Shown piece by piece: positions 8,473 through 17,140 of a stretch of DNA of 32,716 nucleotides. The stretch spans positions 1 through 32,716 of the forward strand of contig MHBM01000234.1 of NCBI GenBank assembly GCA_001804885.1. The letters run 5' to 3'. The notes below the pieces were generated by a model. It searched no databases. It saw nothing but the letters and a program-made list of their open reading frames with translations, and had not been told where the DNA came from. The DNA is from Lentisphaerae bacterium RIFOXYA12_FULL_48_11 (GTDB lineage Bacteria; Verrucomicrobiota; Kiritimatiellia; UBA8416; YA12-FULL-48-11). How positions within the stretch are numbered: position 1 is the stretch's first letter; every line of letters begins with the position of its first letter. The position numbers were made by a program, and so were the translations under genes.

Positions 8473-8530
8473 ATAAAATCTTTAAATTAGTTGTGATTAT
8501 ACAATGCAATGATTGTCTTTGTCATCGAAA

Positions 8531-8543
8531 TATGATGTAGAAT
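8531..8543 (+). promoter_or_regulatory. Candidate -10 elements upstream of the nitrilase gene
   Basis: TATGAT (8531-8536) and TAGAAT (8538-8543) both resemble sigma-70 type -10 boxes in the AT-rich divergent gap. A TTGTCT at 8513-8518 could be the -35 for the second, with a long 19-base spacer. This is weak and based on sequence likeness only. Confidence 0.25.
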
Positions 8544-8566
8544 ATTAATTTAGATGGGAGGGGAAA

Positions 8567-9421
8567 ATGACGAACACTCTTCAGGTTTCGTGTGTACAGA
8601 TGCATTGGGCCAAGCCATTGGAGTTTAATCTGGAGCGGACTCTTGATTACATCAAGACCGCGTCAAGAAATGGCAGCCGGGCTGTTCTCTTTCCAGAGGC
8701 GAACCTCACCGGTTATTACTTCCCGAATGTCGTTAAGCTGGATCAAGGTAAAGTTGTCAAAGCTTTGAACAAGACGCGTGCGGCTGCCAGAAAGCATAAG
8801 ATCTGGGTTATAGCCGGAACAATTCAGAAGACGAGGGATCGCTTCCTTAATCTCGCCCATGTAATCAATCCTGCGGGCAAGATCGTGCATGAGTATGCAA
8901 AGGTGCATATGGCAGGCAAAGATGAGAAAATATACTGCCGCGGCGGCAATAAATTATCCCTGTTTGAAATAGACGGTATTCTCTGCACGCTTATCATCTG
9001 TCGCGACGGGAGGCACCCGGAATTGTATAGAATCCCGGCAATGGCAGGCGCGCAGATACTTTTTCATCCGTCATGCAGTTCAGACGAGATAGAAGCGGTC
9101 TGTTGGAAGCGTAAGTCAGGCAGGGCACAGTTGCCCGTTGGCCCCAACTCGAAGATGTTTCATTGTGTCGCCAACACAATCGGTGAATCGCCGGATGGCA
9201 AGCAGACCTCCAGTGGTGGCTCTTTTATAAGGGAACCGAACGGCATACCCTTGTCAGAGGCCGGATTCTATCAAGAAGAAATCATCACTGCGGTTCTGGA
9301 CATTTCACGTGCAGACCGTTCCTACATACTGGACAGTATGAAGAATCCCCCGTTCCTTTCCAGGCATTGGCAGCAGATGATTGCCGAGACAAAAGCGAGA
9401 AAGGATATTAAACCGGAATAG
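8567..9421 (+). CDS. Carbon-nitrogen hydrolase (nitrilase superfamily)
   Basis: The 284 residues follow a strong GGGAGGGG (8556-8563) before ATG 8567. The superfamily Glu-Lys-Cys triad is visible: Glu44 in 'FPEANLTGY', Lys112 in 'YAKVHM', and Cys145 in 'LIICRDGRHPE'. The usual 'C-Y-D-L-R-F-P-E' around the nucleophile is 'C-R-D-G-R-H-P-E' here. The length is normal for a single-domain cytoplasmic amidase, which would hydrolyse a carboxamide or N-carbamoyl substrate. The specificity cannot be read from sequence. The secreted beta-helix gene begins 36 bases downstream, with no obvious functional link. Confidence 0.9.
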   Translation: MTNTLQVSCVQMHWAKPLEFNLERTLDYIKTASRNGSRAVLFPEANLTGYYFPNVVKLDQGKVVKALNKTRAAARKHKIWVIAGTIQKTRDRFLNLAHVINPAGKIVHEYAKVHMAGKDEKIYCRGGNKLSLFEIDGILCTLIICRDGRHPELYRIPAMAGAQILFHPSCSSDEIEAVCWKRKSGRAQLPVGPNSKMFHCVANTIGESPDGKQTSSGGSFIREPNGIPLSEAGFYQEEIITAVLDISRADRSYILDSMKNPPFLSRHWQQMIAETKARKDIKPE

Positions 9422-9457
9422 CAGAAATCATCTATCTGTTGTTATGATGGTAAGTTC

Positions 9458-11569
9458 ATGAGACGACTGACATTATTTTTATTCTTGCTGATTTGTCCGC
9501 TACACGTATTTTCGGGAACCCGTTATGTCTGGCAGTCCAGCCCGACTAATGGGCCGGGAACCGCATGGGAGAATGCTTTTCATGACATCCAGAGTGCAAT
9601 AGATGTGGCAGGCAGTAATGATACGGTGATGGTTGAGTCCGGCGTGTATTCAACAGGAAACAGGGTTACACCCGGTGGAGTTCTGTTGAACAGGATAGTG
9701 GCACTCAACCCGGTAATGATCAGAAGTCTTAATGGGCCTGCCACAACATTTATTGTCGGGCAGGGGCCTCTGGGTGATTCCGCCGTCCGGTGCGCATACA
9801 TTACAAATGGTGTCACTCTGACAGGTTTTACATTATCCAATGGGTTTACCCGGGCCGGCAGTACAGGTGATTATTTCCTGGATAGATCCGGAGGAGGTGT
9901 GTATTCGGCGGGTGGGACAGTCAGCAATTGTGTCATTGTTGACTGTTCCGCGTATTTTTACGGTGGGGGAACGTACCAGGGCACAACCATCTTTTCCACA
10001 GTTCGTGGATGTCTTTCATCCGAGGGGTATGGCGGCGGTATTTATGGTGGTTCCGGTTACAGGAGTACAATATTGCAGTGCTACGCAAAATACGGCGGTG
10101 GCGGCGTTGCTTCAGCGTCACTGTCTTACTGCACAATTGCAAGCAACCAGACGTACTACTCCGGCGGAGGAATAAATGGTGGTGTTGTAGATATTTGCAT
10201 GGTGAACGACAATTCAAGTACCAACAGCGGTGGTGGAACATTTAATACCAGCATAAGCCGCACGACAATCACCGGGAACAAAGCACTCGTCGGTTATGGT
10301 GGCGGGACATACAGCGGTTTGGTTTATAACTGTTCCATCAGTGGTAACAGTGCGTATTACGGCGGTGGTGGTACCTATGACGGGGTGATCAGTAATTCCA
10401 CGATATGCAGTAACACGGTGACATATTCGGGTGCGGGATGTGCGACCGGGGTTGTGGTGAACTGTGTCATTTTTGGAAATACTGCCGCCCAGTACGGTGG
10501 AGGGGCTGTCTACAGTTTCATGACCAATTGCACTGTGGTCGAAAATTCTGCCGGCGCGGGTGGTGGTGGAACATACCTGGCTAATGCAAGGAATTCGATT
10601 ATCTATTACAATACTGCACCAGGTTTTCCGAATTGTCAGGCAGGAAATTATTCGTATTGCTGTACCACTCCGGATCCAGGTGGTACGAATAATTTTACCA
10701 GTGTACCCGGGTTTGCAGACCTGGCGTCCAGGGATTATCACCTGAGCGGAAGTTCTCTGTTGATCAATGTGGGCCAGAACCAATTTGCGCCATCCGGACT
10801 GGACAGGGATGACAATGCCAGGATCAGGGGTTCAATTGTTGATATCGGCGCCTACGAGAGTCCTTATGTACTGATAGATGTTACGGCCATGGTTAATGGT
10901 ACGATAAATCCTTCCGGACGAGTGGCCGTACCCGAGTTCTCCGATCAGATTTTTACGGTTACAGCGGTTCCGGGCTATTACGTTAACAATGTTGTTGTTG
11001 ATGGAGTATCTGCGGGAGGGGTGACTTTCTACCAGTTTCATTATGTGACGACCAGTCATACTATCAGTGCCCAGAGTTCTCTGCTGCCGACCGGTCCGAC
11101 GAATGTAATCAATGCTTCAGCCGGATTTGGTGGAACTATTGAACCTTCCGGTGCGGTACTTGTGCCTCAGGGTAGTAACCAGTTGTTTACAATCAGGGCG
11201 AACCCTGTGTTTGCAACTATCAGCAATGTGAAGACCAACGGTTACAGTATCGGGCAGACGAATGCCGTAACTTTCCTGAACGTGAACACCAATTATACGA
11301 TTGATGCCTATTTTTTTACCTATGTTGACACCAACGGATATTCAATTGGCAGGTTTGAGCTTGGCAGTTCCAGTAATATTGTTCTTTCCTGGACGGCGGC
11401 AGACGGGTGGTTGTATACGTTACAGAGAACTCCGCAGCTTGTTCCGCTGGCCTGGTCCAATGTTTCGCCATATATAGACATGATCTGCACGGGAGAGAAT
11501 TATCTCACCAACAGCATAAGTACAAATACCTCTATGTTCTACCGGTTTATTGCCCGGCCATTGGAATAA
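9458..11569 (+). CDS. Secreted right-handed parallel beta-helix protein with choice-of-anchor Q type motif
   Basis: The 703 residues begin with a signal peptide ('MRRLTLFLFLLICPLHVFSG'). After 'RYVWQSSPTNGPGTAWENA', about ten coils spaced 21-23 residues apart carry 'GGG(T/I/V)' turns (residues ~168-371) and recurring 'x-C-x-I-x-x-N' rungs, giving stacked Cys and Asn ladders. The stretch ending 'IRGSIVDIGAYES' matches the choice-of-anchor Q pattern. Two repeat domains of about 75 residues, 'GTINPSGRVAVPEFSDQIFT' and 'GGTIEPSGAVLVPQGSNQLF', resemble bacterial surface repeats. A final module contains 'LSWTAADGWLYTLQRTPQL'. The protein is probably extracellular, binding or cleaving a polysaccharide. 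No lyase catalytic residues are identifiable. Confidence 0.85.
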   Translation: MRRLTLFLFLLICPLHVFSGTRYVWQSSPTNGPGTAWENAFHDIQSAIDVAGSNDTVMVESGVYSTGNRVTPGGVLLNRIVALNPVMIRSLNGPATTFIVGQGPLGDSAVRCAYITNGVTLTGFTLSNGFTRAGSTGDYFLDRSGGGVYSAGGTVSNCVIVDCSAYFYGGGTYQGTTIFSTVRGCLSSEGYGGGIYGGSGYRSTILQCYAKYGGGGVASASLSYCTIASNQTYYSGGGINGGVVDICMVNDNSSTNSGGGTFNTSISRTTITGNKALVGYGGGTYSGLVYNCSISGNSAYYGGGGTYDGVISNSTICSNTVTYSGAGCATGVVVNCVIFGNTAAQYGGGAVYSFMTNCTVVENSAGAGGGGTYLANARNSIIYYNTAPGFPNCQAGNYSYCCTTPDPGGTNNFTSVPGFADLASRDYHLSGSSLLINVGQNQFAPSGLDRDDNARIRGSIVDIGAYESPYVLIDVTAMVNGTINPSGRVAVPEFSDQIFTVTAVPGYYVNNVVVDGVSAGGVTFYQFHYVTTSHTISAQSSLLPTGPTNVINASAGFGGTIEPSGAVLVPQGSNQLFTIRANPVFATISNVKTNGYSIGQTNAVTFLNVNTNYTIDAYFFTYVDTNGYSIGRFELGSSSNIVLSWTAADGWLYTLQRTPQLVPLAWSNVSPYIDMICTGENYLTNSISTNTSMFYRFIARPLE

Positions 11570-11601
11570 CGAACTTGATTGTTCCGAAACATGAGTTAAT
11601 A

Positions 11602-11615
11602 ATCCTGAAAAGGAT
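11602..11615 (+). promoter_or_regulatory. Small hairpin covering the cyclase ribosome site
   Basis: ATCCT (11602-11606) and AGGAT (11611-11615) form a 5-bp stem closed by a GAAA tetraloop. The right arm is the only Shine-Dalgarno-like sequence before ATG 11628, so the fold could limit translation of the cyclase. The stem is short and may be chance. Confidence 0.3.
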
Positions 11616-11627
11616 CGGGAATATCTT

Positions 11628-12407
11628 ATGGGCATGGTCAACCTGCAGTATGATATGTATTCCGTGGAGGGTAAGTACAGGCATCTCTGCCTGCCCCGTT
11701 CCGAATTCCAGCATTTTAATACAAGCATTCTCGGATTAGGTGATGTTTCAAGGGAGGGTAAACATTTTGATTCGCTTGCCGCTTTCTTTGACTTGGAAGG
11801 TTTCACTTCATTTTGCAACCAGATGGATCCACAGCTTGTAGTGCCTGAGTATCTCGACCAGCTCCTGCACTGGCTTTTTTACAGGCTAACAAGCGTTTTT
11901 GTAAAGGAAGAGCTCAGGGATACAGTTATTCTATGGGGCAAGTTTCCGTTTTTCGCAAAATTCCTTGGCGATGGCATCCTCTTTCTGTGGGATACTTCAG
12001 GACTCGGGCCCGCCTCAATGGGAAATATTGTTGTGAATCTTCAACGTGTCTGCAGATCGTATGTTGATGAATTCTTGCCCGAGATGAGCAAGAGCCTTAC
12101 AAAAGTGCCTGTCAGGTTAAGATGTGGAATTGCCCGGGGTGAGGTTATCGCGATAGGGGGTGGCAAGGATTTCGTAGGGTCGTGCGTCAACGTTGCGTCA
12201 AGGCTACAGAAGGTCAGCCAGTTGTCGTTTGTTTTTGCGCGAAAGGGTTTCAATCCCGAGGAATGTTTCAGCTCGAAATGGCAGGCGGAGTTTGTTGCCA
12301 AGAGTGTCAGGATAAGCGGCCTTGATCACGAGGAGCTGGTCATGATTCTCAAGAGTGAATTCGAAAAGCTTGGCAGCGAAGAGAAAGTTCTTTTCAAAGA
12401 TCCATGA
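11628..12407 (+). CDS. Class III adenylate cyclase
   Basis: This 259-residue soluble protein is predicted to convert ATP to cAMP. All expected residues of an active adenylate cyclase can be placed. The metal-binding aspartates are Asp55 ('FFDLEGFTSF') and Asp115 ('KFLGDGILFLWD'). The adenine-selecting pair is Lys111 and Asp181 ('GKDFVGS', seven residues before Asn188). The transition-state residues are Asn188 and Arg192 ('CVNVASRL'). Each active site would form across a homodimer. The 50-residue N-terminal extension matches no sensor domain I recognise, and there is no membrane segment, so regulation must come from elsewhere. The next gene starts 34 bases downstream and is probably co-transcribed. 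No cAMP receptor is encoded in the window. Confidence 0.88.
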   Translation: MGMVNLQYDMYSVEGKYRHLCLPRSEFQHFNTSILGLGDVSREGKHFDSLAAFFDLEGFTSFCNQMDPQLVVPEYLDQLLHWLFYRLTSVFVKEELRDTVILWGKFPFFAKFLGDGILFLWDTSGLGPASMGNIVVNLQRVCRSYVDEFLPEMSKSLTKVPVRLRCGIARGEVIAIGGGKDFVGSCVNVASRLQKVSQLSFVFARKGFNPEECFSSKWQAEFVAKSVRISGLDHEELVMILKSEFEKLGSEEKVLFKDP

Positions 12408-12441
12408 TAGCTTTTTTGTAACAGGTTGATGGAGGTTTGTT

Positions 12442-14121
12442 ATGGCCGCGAAAGTGACTAAAAAAATCCAGATGGAAACTGCCTCTCCGCAGCAGGAACA
12501 TGAAATTGACATGGTCAAAGCTGTAAAGCTGCTTCAGGAGATTGCGGTTATAATAAACAACACTCTGAAACACTACTGGTTCTCACAGAGGGATGCAGAA
12601 TCGGATATGGCGGACTGTTACAAATCGCTGAACGTTCTGTTGGCCGAATGTCCGCAAATCACGGTCAGAATTGTCGGCGGAGCACCGACAATAAACGGTA
12701 ATCATGTCGAACTAAAAGATTCGATTCTTGATTATTTTGTCGTTCACCTGGCGGATGTCGGGATCGATAATTTCTACATTGTGGAAGGTGTAACCAGTGC
12801 TGAATTTATAAAGTTCTGCGATATCATCAGTGCCAGTCGCGATGAAATCAAACAGCTTGGCGGTTTTTCGGCAGTTCTCGATAAATTTGAATTGAAGAAG
12901 ATACGGACCAAGAAACTGATTGTACGGGAGATAGCAGATGCCGAGGTTGTTCTTACGAAAACCGAGTATGAGCGGATCACCAGCGGCGAGGGCAAGGGTG
13001 ATGGTTCATATGGAGAAATCCTTGCGTTTCTCAAGGGGGACCTGGCGGTAAAGGACGAGAGCCTGGCGACAAAAATCAAGGAAACGGCTTCCGATTCTGA
13101 GCGTATGGCCGAACTCATTCTACAGGCAGCCGATGTAAGGCAGAAAGCGAACCTTGAAGGCGGCGAAACCTTGAGTGATTTTATTGTTGGATCCCTCAGG
13201 CGCACATACGAGGAAATCGCGAAAGATCCTGCCATGAAAACGCAGAGCGGCAGGAAGAAGGCCGCCCGTAATTTCATAATGCTTGAAGAGGCGATTCTCA
13301 AGCGTATGCGCGAGATGAAAGATGAGCAGGTATCGGAAGCGGACCTGGAGGCAATTGCCTCGGCAGCTGAAGATATTACAGACGAGATTAAAATAGATGC
13401 TATGGCGGATGAATACATCGGCAAGGTTGAGGCTTTCCAGGAGAGCCAGGACAAGCTGATGAAATTCTTAAAGATGGAGGGGGTGGATTCTCCCGGTAGT
13501 TCGGTGATACAGAAGAAGCTTGCCGAGAGGGGTATCAGCCTGCCGGGCTGGCAGGAATTTGTAGTCAAGAGTGGTGGTAAAGACGGCGGCTCCGGTGGTG
13601 CCGGATCAGGCTTTTCTAATGCTCATATTATTGAAGCGATAGGTCGTCTCGATACCCTTTTGGACAACATGGAGAAGGAATTCTCCAAGATGTCCAAGGC
13701 GCAGCAGGATGAAAATGCCCTGAAGATGTGGAACATACTGGAGGACGTAAATAGAGAAGTTCAAAGATTGGTTACGCGTACCGACACGAAAATCAATAAC
13801 CTGGTAGATGTGGTTCGGACGGATACTCAAACTGTCGATCGGGGGAATAATGGCGGGATAGATTCCGCTCTTACCAGAAAACAAATCCTGGACTCTATCG
13901 CCGAGATTCTAAGTGATATCGTTGAACCGCTGGAACTGATCCGTACATCACTTGACCTAGTGACCTCAAAGGCTTTTGGTTCAAATGCCGAAATACAGGC
14001 GAATGTTGTTCGACTCGCAATGGACAATGCAGACTTGATGAAAAATCTTCTGGAAAAGCTGCGCTTCATTTCAGGCGATGTATCTGCTGTTTCGAGTAAC
14101 GGTTCTGTGTCGGGCAAATAA
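12442..14121 (+). CDS. 559-residue cytoplasmic protein of unknown function, helical with coiled coil
   Basis: GGAGG (12431-12435) precedes ATG 12442. There is no signal peptide or membrane segment. Residues ~20-180 form a compact alpha/beta region with 'ITVRIVGGAPTINGNHVELK', then 'LADVGIDNFYIVEGVTSAEF' and a glycine turn ('QLGGFSAV'). I have seen this style of N-terminal domain in proteins linked to signalling in delta-proteobacteria and PVC bacteria. Residues ~180-370 are charged and helical. A Gly/Ser linker ('KDGGSGGAGSG', near residue 380) leads to a heptad-rich C-terminus that probably forms a coiled coil or four-helix bundle, resembling dimerisation and phosphotransfer helices. No catalytic motif is seen. 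Its place directly after the adenylate cyclase suggests a partner or effector, which is inference. Confidence 0.8.
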   Translation: MAAKVTKKIQMETASPQQEHEIDMVKAVKLLQEIAVIINNTLKHYWFSQRDAESDMADCYKSLNVLLAECPQITVRIVGGAPTINGNHVELKDSILDYFVVHLADVGIDNFYIVEGVTSAEFIKFCDIISASRDEIKQLGGFSAVLDKFELKKIRTKKLIVREIADAEVVLTKTEYERITSGEGKGDGSYGEILAFLKGDLAVKDESLATKIKETASDSERMAELILQAADVRQKANLEGGETLSDFIVGSLRRTYEEIAKDPAMKTQSGRKKAARNFIMLEEAILKRMREMKDEQVSEADLEAIASAAEDITDEIKIDAMADEYIGKVEAFQESQDKLMKFLKMEGVDSPGSSVIQKKLAERGISLPGWQEFVVKSGGKDGGSGGAGSGFSNAHIIEAIGRLDTLLDNMEKEFSKMSKAQQDENALKMWNILEDVNREVQRLVTRTDTKINNLVDVVRTDTQTVDRGNNGGIDSALTRKQILDSIAEILSDIVEPLELIRTSLDLVTSKAFGSNAEIQANVVRLAMDNADLMKNLLEKLRFISGDVSAVSSNGSVSGK

Positions 14122-14163
14122 AGATGTTTGTGAAGGCTTGTCTGGTGCGGAATGTTTTTTTTT

Positions 14164-14168
14164 GGGGG
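14164..14168 (+). promoter_or_regulatory. G-run ribosome site that decides the start of the deacetylase-like gene
   Basis: GGGGG at 14164-14168, after nine Ts (14155-14163), lies 4 bases before ATG 14173. It supports that start over the in-frame ATG at 14152, which has no ribosome site and would add 'MFFFGGI' to the signal peptide. Confidence 0.55.
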
Positions 14169-14172
14169 TATT

Positions 14173-17121
14173 ATGAGTTGTAAAAGAGTCTATTTGAAAC
14201 AGTTGTTGATATTATTCCTTTCAGTTGCGGTAGTTGATTTTTCCAGTGCAGCGTCAGGCGGCGATGTTCAGCAGAAGGTGCGTAGATACCAGGAGGTCCT
14301 CTTGCAGGCAAAACAGAACGGGAAGAATACAACAGACGCTGAACGGTTGAATCAACAGTCACGTGCTGCCGCCAGGCGGGGAGATCAGGTTGAAGCTTTA
14401 CGACTGCTGGATCAGGCCATTACTGCGCTTGGAGGCGACGCTTCCGGTAACGTACCTGACAACGGCGAGAGACCTGGTTTGAAAGACCGCGGTCGTATGC
14501 CTCAGCCCAAAAAAGAGATTCCTGCGATAGGATCTTCTGCGAAAAGGAAAAATACGGACAGTACTGTACAACCTGTTTTTATTTTACCGTTTACTCATCA
14601 CTATAATGGCCCGGGTGGTTACTATGCTGATGCGGATGAAGTTCGGCGGATAGGAGCATTCTTTGCAAGGAATCATATCCCCGGAACGCTGTTCTTTGAT
14701 GGTATTCTCGTGGAGCGCATTCAGAAACAGGATCCCGGCCTGATCAAGCAGATCAGGGAATGGAATCTTCCAATAGGTTATCATGGTGAGGAAACCCATG
14801 GTCCATATCCTGTTGCATCGGATCTGTTGGCTGAGATCCACACACTCCGGGAGGCGCAGGGTTACCAGGGAACATGGTCACTCACCACTGGAAAAGACTG
14901 GGATATTGCGGTCAAGCTTGTGCAGGAACGCTACTCGTATTCACGCCCTTATGTGATTGATGAAAAGACCCACATGCTTGACCGCCGCCAGCCGTCGGCA
15001 ACTGACATGACACGGGTTGGCGGCCTGAAACTGGTACAGCAGATTATCGGGAAAGATGTCTCCATGATGACGAGTCATGGCCTGGAAAGCGCGCCGGAAG
15101 GTTATGCATTCAGGCAGATGAGCAGGTTCGGTTTTGACCAGCCTGCGGTACCGATCGCGCTTCACGCCCTGAAAATCTTCAGGATCAGCGAGGTGGCCGA
15201 CAAAGTCATGGCAATAGCCGGCGAGAATGAGAGTATTTTCTGGTACATGGGCCGGTTGAACAGCAAGGGTGATGAAACCGGTGAAACCGGGCACAAGTTG
15301 ATGCCGCTGCGCCGCAAGCTGGAGGAACTTGATCGCTCTAAACCGCGTCTTCTGCTTATGGGGTTCAGCAAAGTGGAGGATGATGAAGGTGGGCGAACTG
15401 TTGATTTCATTAACAAGGAATTTATTCCTTCAAATCCCGGCAGTGCGTGGGTCAGCGGTGAAACGCTGCCGGATTTTTTTGAACCGGAAAAGGGACATCA
15501 TCCGACGCGGGCAGATATTGTGCAGATTGCAGATTCTCTCGTTTCAGGTTCCAGAAGCAGGCCGCCTGATATGATTAGTAGCGGGGACAGGGTCTTTTCC
15601 ATATGCGATGTTTTCGAAGGACTTGCCCGCATGCTTGCAACATATTCGGAGACGGCAAATATTCCGGAAGAAGTGGAGCTTCATTCCATTTACGGACCGG
15701 TCTTGGAAAACGATCAGGCCTGTCTTTCCTGTCCGGCATCCATGAGCCTGAGGAATGTTGCGGATGCATCTGCCGTTGTAATAAGAAAAATTGATTCATC
15801 AAGAGGTGAGGCATTCGTTCCTGCCCGCATTCAGGTCGGGGACAGGATCCTCAATTGCGGTGAGTTCCTGTTTGCCATGGCAAGGGCTGTTGATCGGTTG
15901 AATCGTAAGGAAGGCGATATAATTACTGTGGAGCCTGCCCGGGTGTTTCCGCCATATGGCGATTTACTTGACCAGGTTTTTACACCGAAAGCCATTCAGC
16001 CTCTGTGCTACACAAAGGGACAGTTATGGACGGTGAAATCTGCCCGCCTGAAGAACAGTAAGCCGATGGAAACTAATAACAGCGTTTCCGGCGCACAACA
16101 GGCTCCTGTTACAGCTGCATCTAAATCATCGGGCCGCTTATTGATTGTGTTTGCTTCCAATCTGAACAGTGACCAGACGTGTTTTCGTGATGAACACGGC
16201 GGAGCTGATCTTTATACTGTTGAATTCGACCTGGAAACACAGGAAGCGTCAAAGCTGAAGCGTCTTACGACAAGGCCGGGACAAGCGGAATGGTTCCCTG
16301 TATTTTCGCGTGACGGAAATTATGTTGTCTATGATTCGGAAGACCGGCCTCCTGAAGGCAGGATCTGTCATGCGCTCCGTGCGATCAATCTTGTCACAGG
16401 GTCGGACACCCTTGTTGTTGATGATGCCAGGTGTGCTGCCTTCTCTGCTGATGGATTGACTTTTTTCTATTCGCGACAGGGACGTGACGGGCACAGCCTC
16501 CGGATGGCGCCGTTCCAGGCTGCCACGGCCAGAATCGGCAAGGAAACGATTTTTGCGGATAACCGAGTCGGCCGCGAACTTGTTGAAGATCCTGCACCGT
16601 TTCCTGACGGCAAATACATTGCGTTTCACCGTAAAGAGGATAAGACCGGCGGTGCCGGGGTGGCAGTTATCAATATTGATGGTACTGGACTGCAGGCGCT
16701 GACCCCTTCGGACGGAAGCGGGCATGTGACAATCAGCCCTGATGGAAACACTGTTGCCTGTACAAGATCGAGAGATGGTTCAATAATTTTCATCCGGAGG
16801 ATAACGGGCAAATGGCAGTCTCCCGAGACAATACAAGTGCCAACGGATGCGGCAGAGTACCGGAAGTGTGATGAAAGATTCGGAAAAGTGAGAGAAGCCC
16901 GTCACAGTTATCTTGAATGGATAGGGCCGGACCTGCTCCTGTTGACAACACACGGCGCTGATGGGCCGAGAGGTTTCAAGTTTGCCCGGCTTTTTGTTGT
17001 TCGTATCGGTTCTTCCGGCCGGCCGGCTCCGGAATTAATGGATATTTCAACTTCAATTGAGAAACTGGCAGGTAAATCGCAGAGGGATTTCTGTTCTGCG
17101 GCAGGGTTCTGGATCAAGTAA
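14173..17121 (+). CDS. Secreted fusion: NodB-like deacetylase fold, cell-wall-binding-like middle, TolB-type beta-propeller
   Basis: From ATG 14173 the protein has 982 residues and a signal peptide ('LLILFLSVAVVDFSSAA'). A short helical hairpin resembling one tetratricopeptide repeat ('RAAARRGDQVEALRLLDQAI') follows. The next part, 'QPVFILPFTHHYNGPGGYY' through 'GYHGEETHGPYP', resembles the NodB deacetylase fold; the standard 'DD' metal motif is not obvious. Near residue 550 'PARIQVGDRILNCGEFLFAM' resembles pseudomurein-binding type repeats. The C-terminus has at least four propeller (PD40/TolB) blades with 'FSRDGNYVVYDSE', 'FSADGLTFFYSR', 'PFPDGKYIAFHR' and 'ISPDGNTVACTR'. A role on an extracellular polymer is inferred. 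The gene lies 51 bases after the unknown 559-residue gene and converges on addA with a 19-base gap. Confidence 0.75.
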   Translation: MSCKRVYLKQLLILFLSVAVVDFSSAASGGDVQQKVRRYQEVLLQAKQNGKNTTDAERLNQQSRAAARRGDQVEALRLLDQAITALGGDASGNVPDNGERPGLKDRGRMPQPKKEIPAIGSSAKRKNTDSTVQPVFILPFTHHYNGPGGYYADADEVRRIGAFFARNHIPGTLFFDGILVERIQKQDPGLIKQIREWNLPIGYHGEETHGPYPVASDLLAEIHTLREAQGYQGTWSLTTGKDWDIAVKLVQERYSYSRPYVIDEKTHMLDRRQPSATDMTRVGGLKLVQQIIGKDVSMMTSHGLESAPEGYAFRQMSRFGFDQPAVPIALHALKIFRISEVADKVMAIAGENESIFWYMGRLNSKGDETGETGHKLMPLRRKLEELDRSKPRLLLMGFSKVEDDEGGRTVDFINKEFIPSNPGSAWVSGETLPDFFEPEKGHHPTRADIVQIADSLVSGSRSRPPDMISSGDRVFSICDVFEGLARMLATYSETANIPEEVELHSIYGPVLENDQACLSCPASMSLRNVADASAVVIRKIDSSRGEAFVPARIQVGDRILNCGEFLFAMARAVDRLNRKEGDIITVEPARVFPPYGDLLDQVFTPKAIQPLCYTKGQLWTVKSARLKNSKPMETNNSVSGAQQAPVTAASKSSGRLLIVFASNLNSDQTCFRDEHGGADLYTVEFDLETQEASKLKRLTTRPGQAEWFPVFSRDGNYVVYDSEDRPPEGRICHALRAINLVTGSDTLVVDDARCAAFSADGLTFFYSRQGRDGHSLRMAPFQAATARIGKETIFADNRVGRELVEDPAPFPDGKYIAFHRKEDKTGGAGVAVINIDGTGLQALTPSDGSGHVTISPDGNTVACTRSRDGSIIFIRRITGKWQSPETIQVPTDAAEYRKCDERFGKVREARHSYLEWIGPDLLLLTTHGADGPRGFKFARLFVVRIGSSGRPAPELMDISTSIEKLAGKSQRDFCSAAGFWIK

Positions 17122-17140
17122 TCCGGTAGTGATACAGTAA

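Noticed and set aside
12774..13568. 264-codon minus-strand frame inside the 559-residue gene
   Set aside because: It is a Ser-rich antisense shadow of a helical, charged protein, with no ribosome site.
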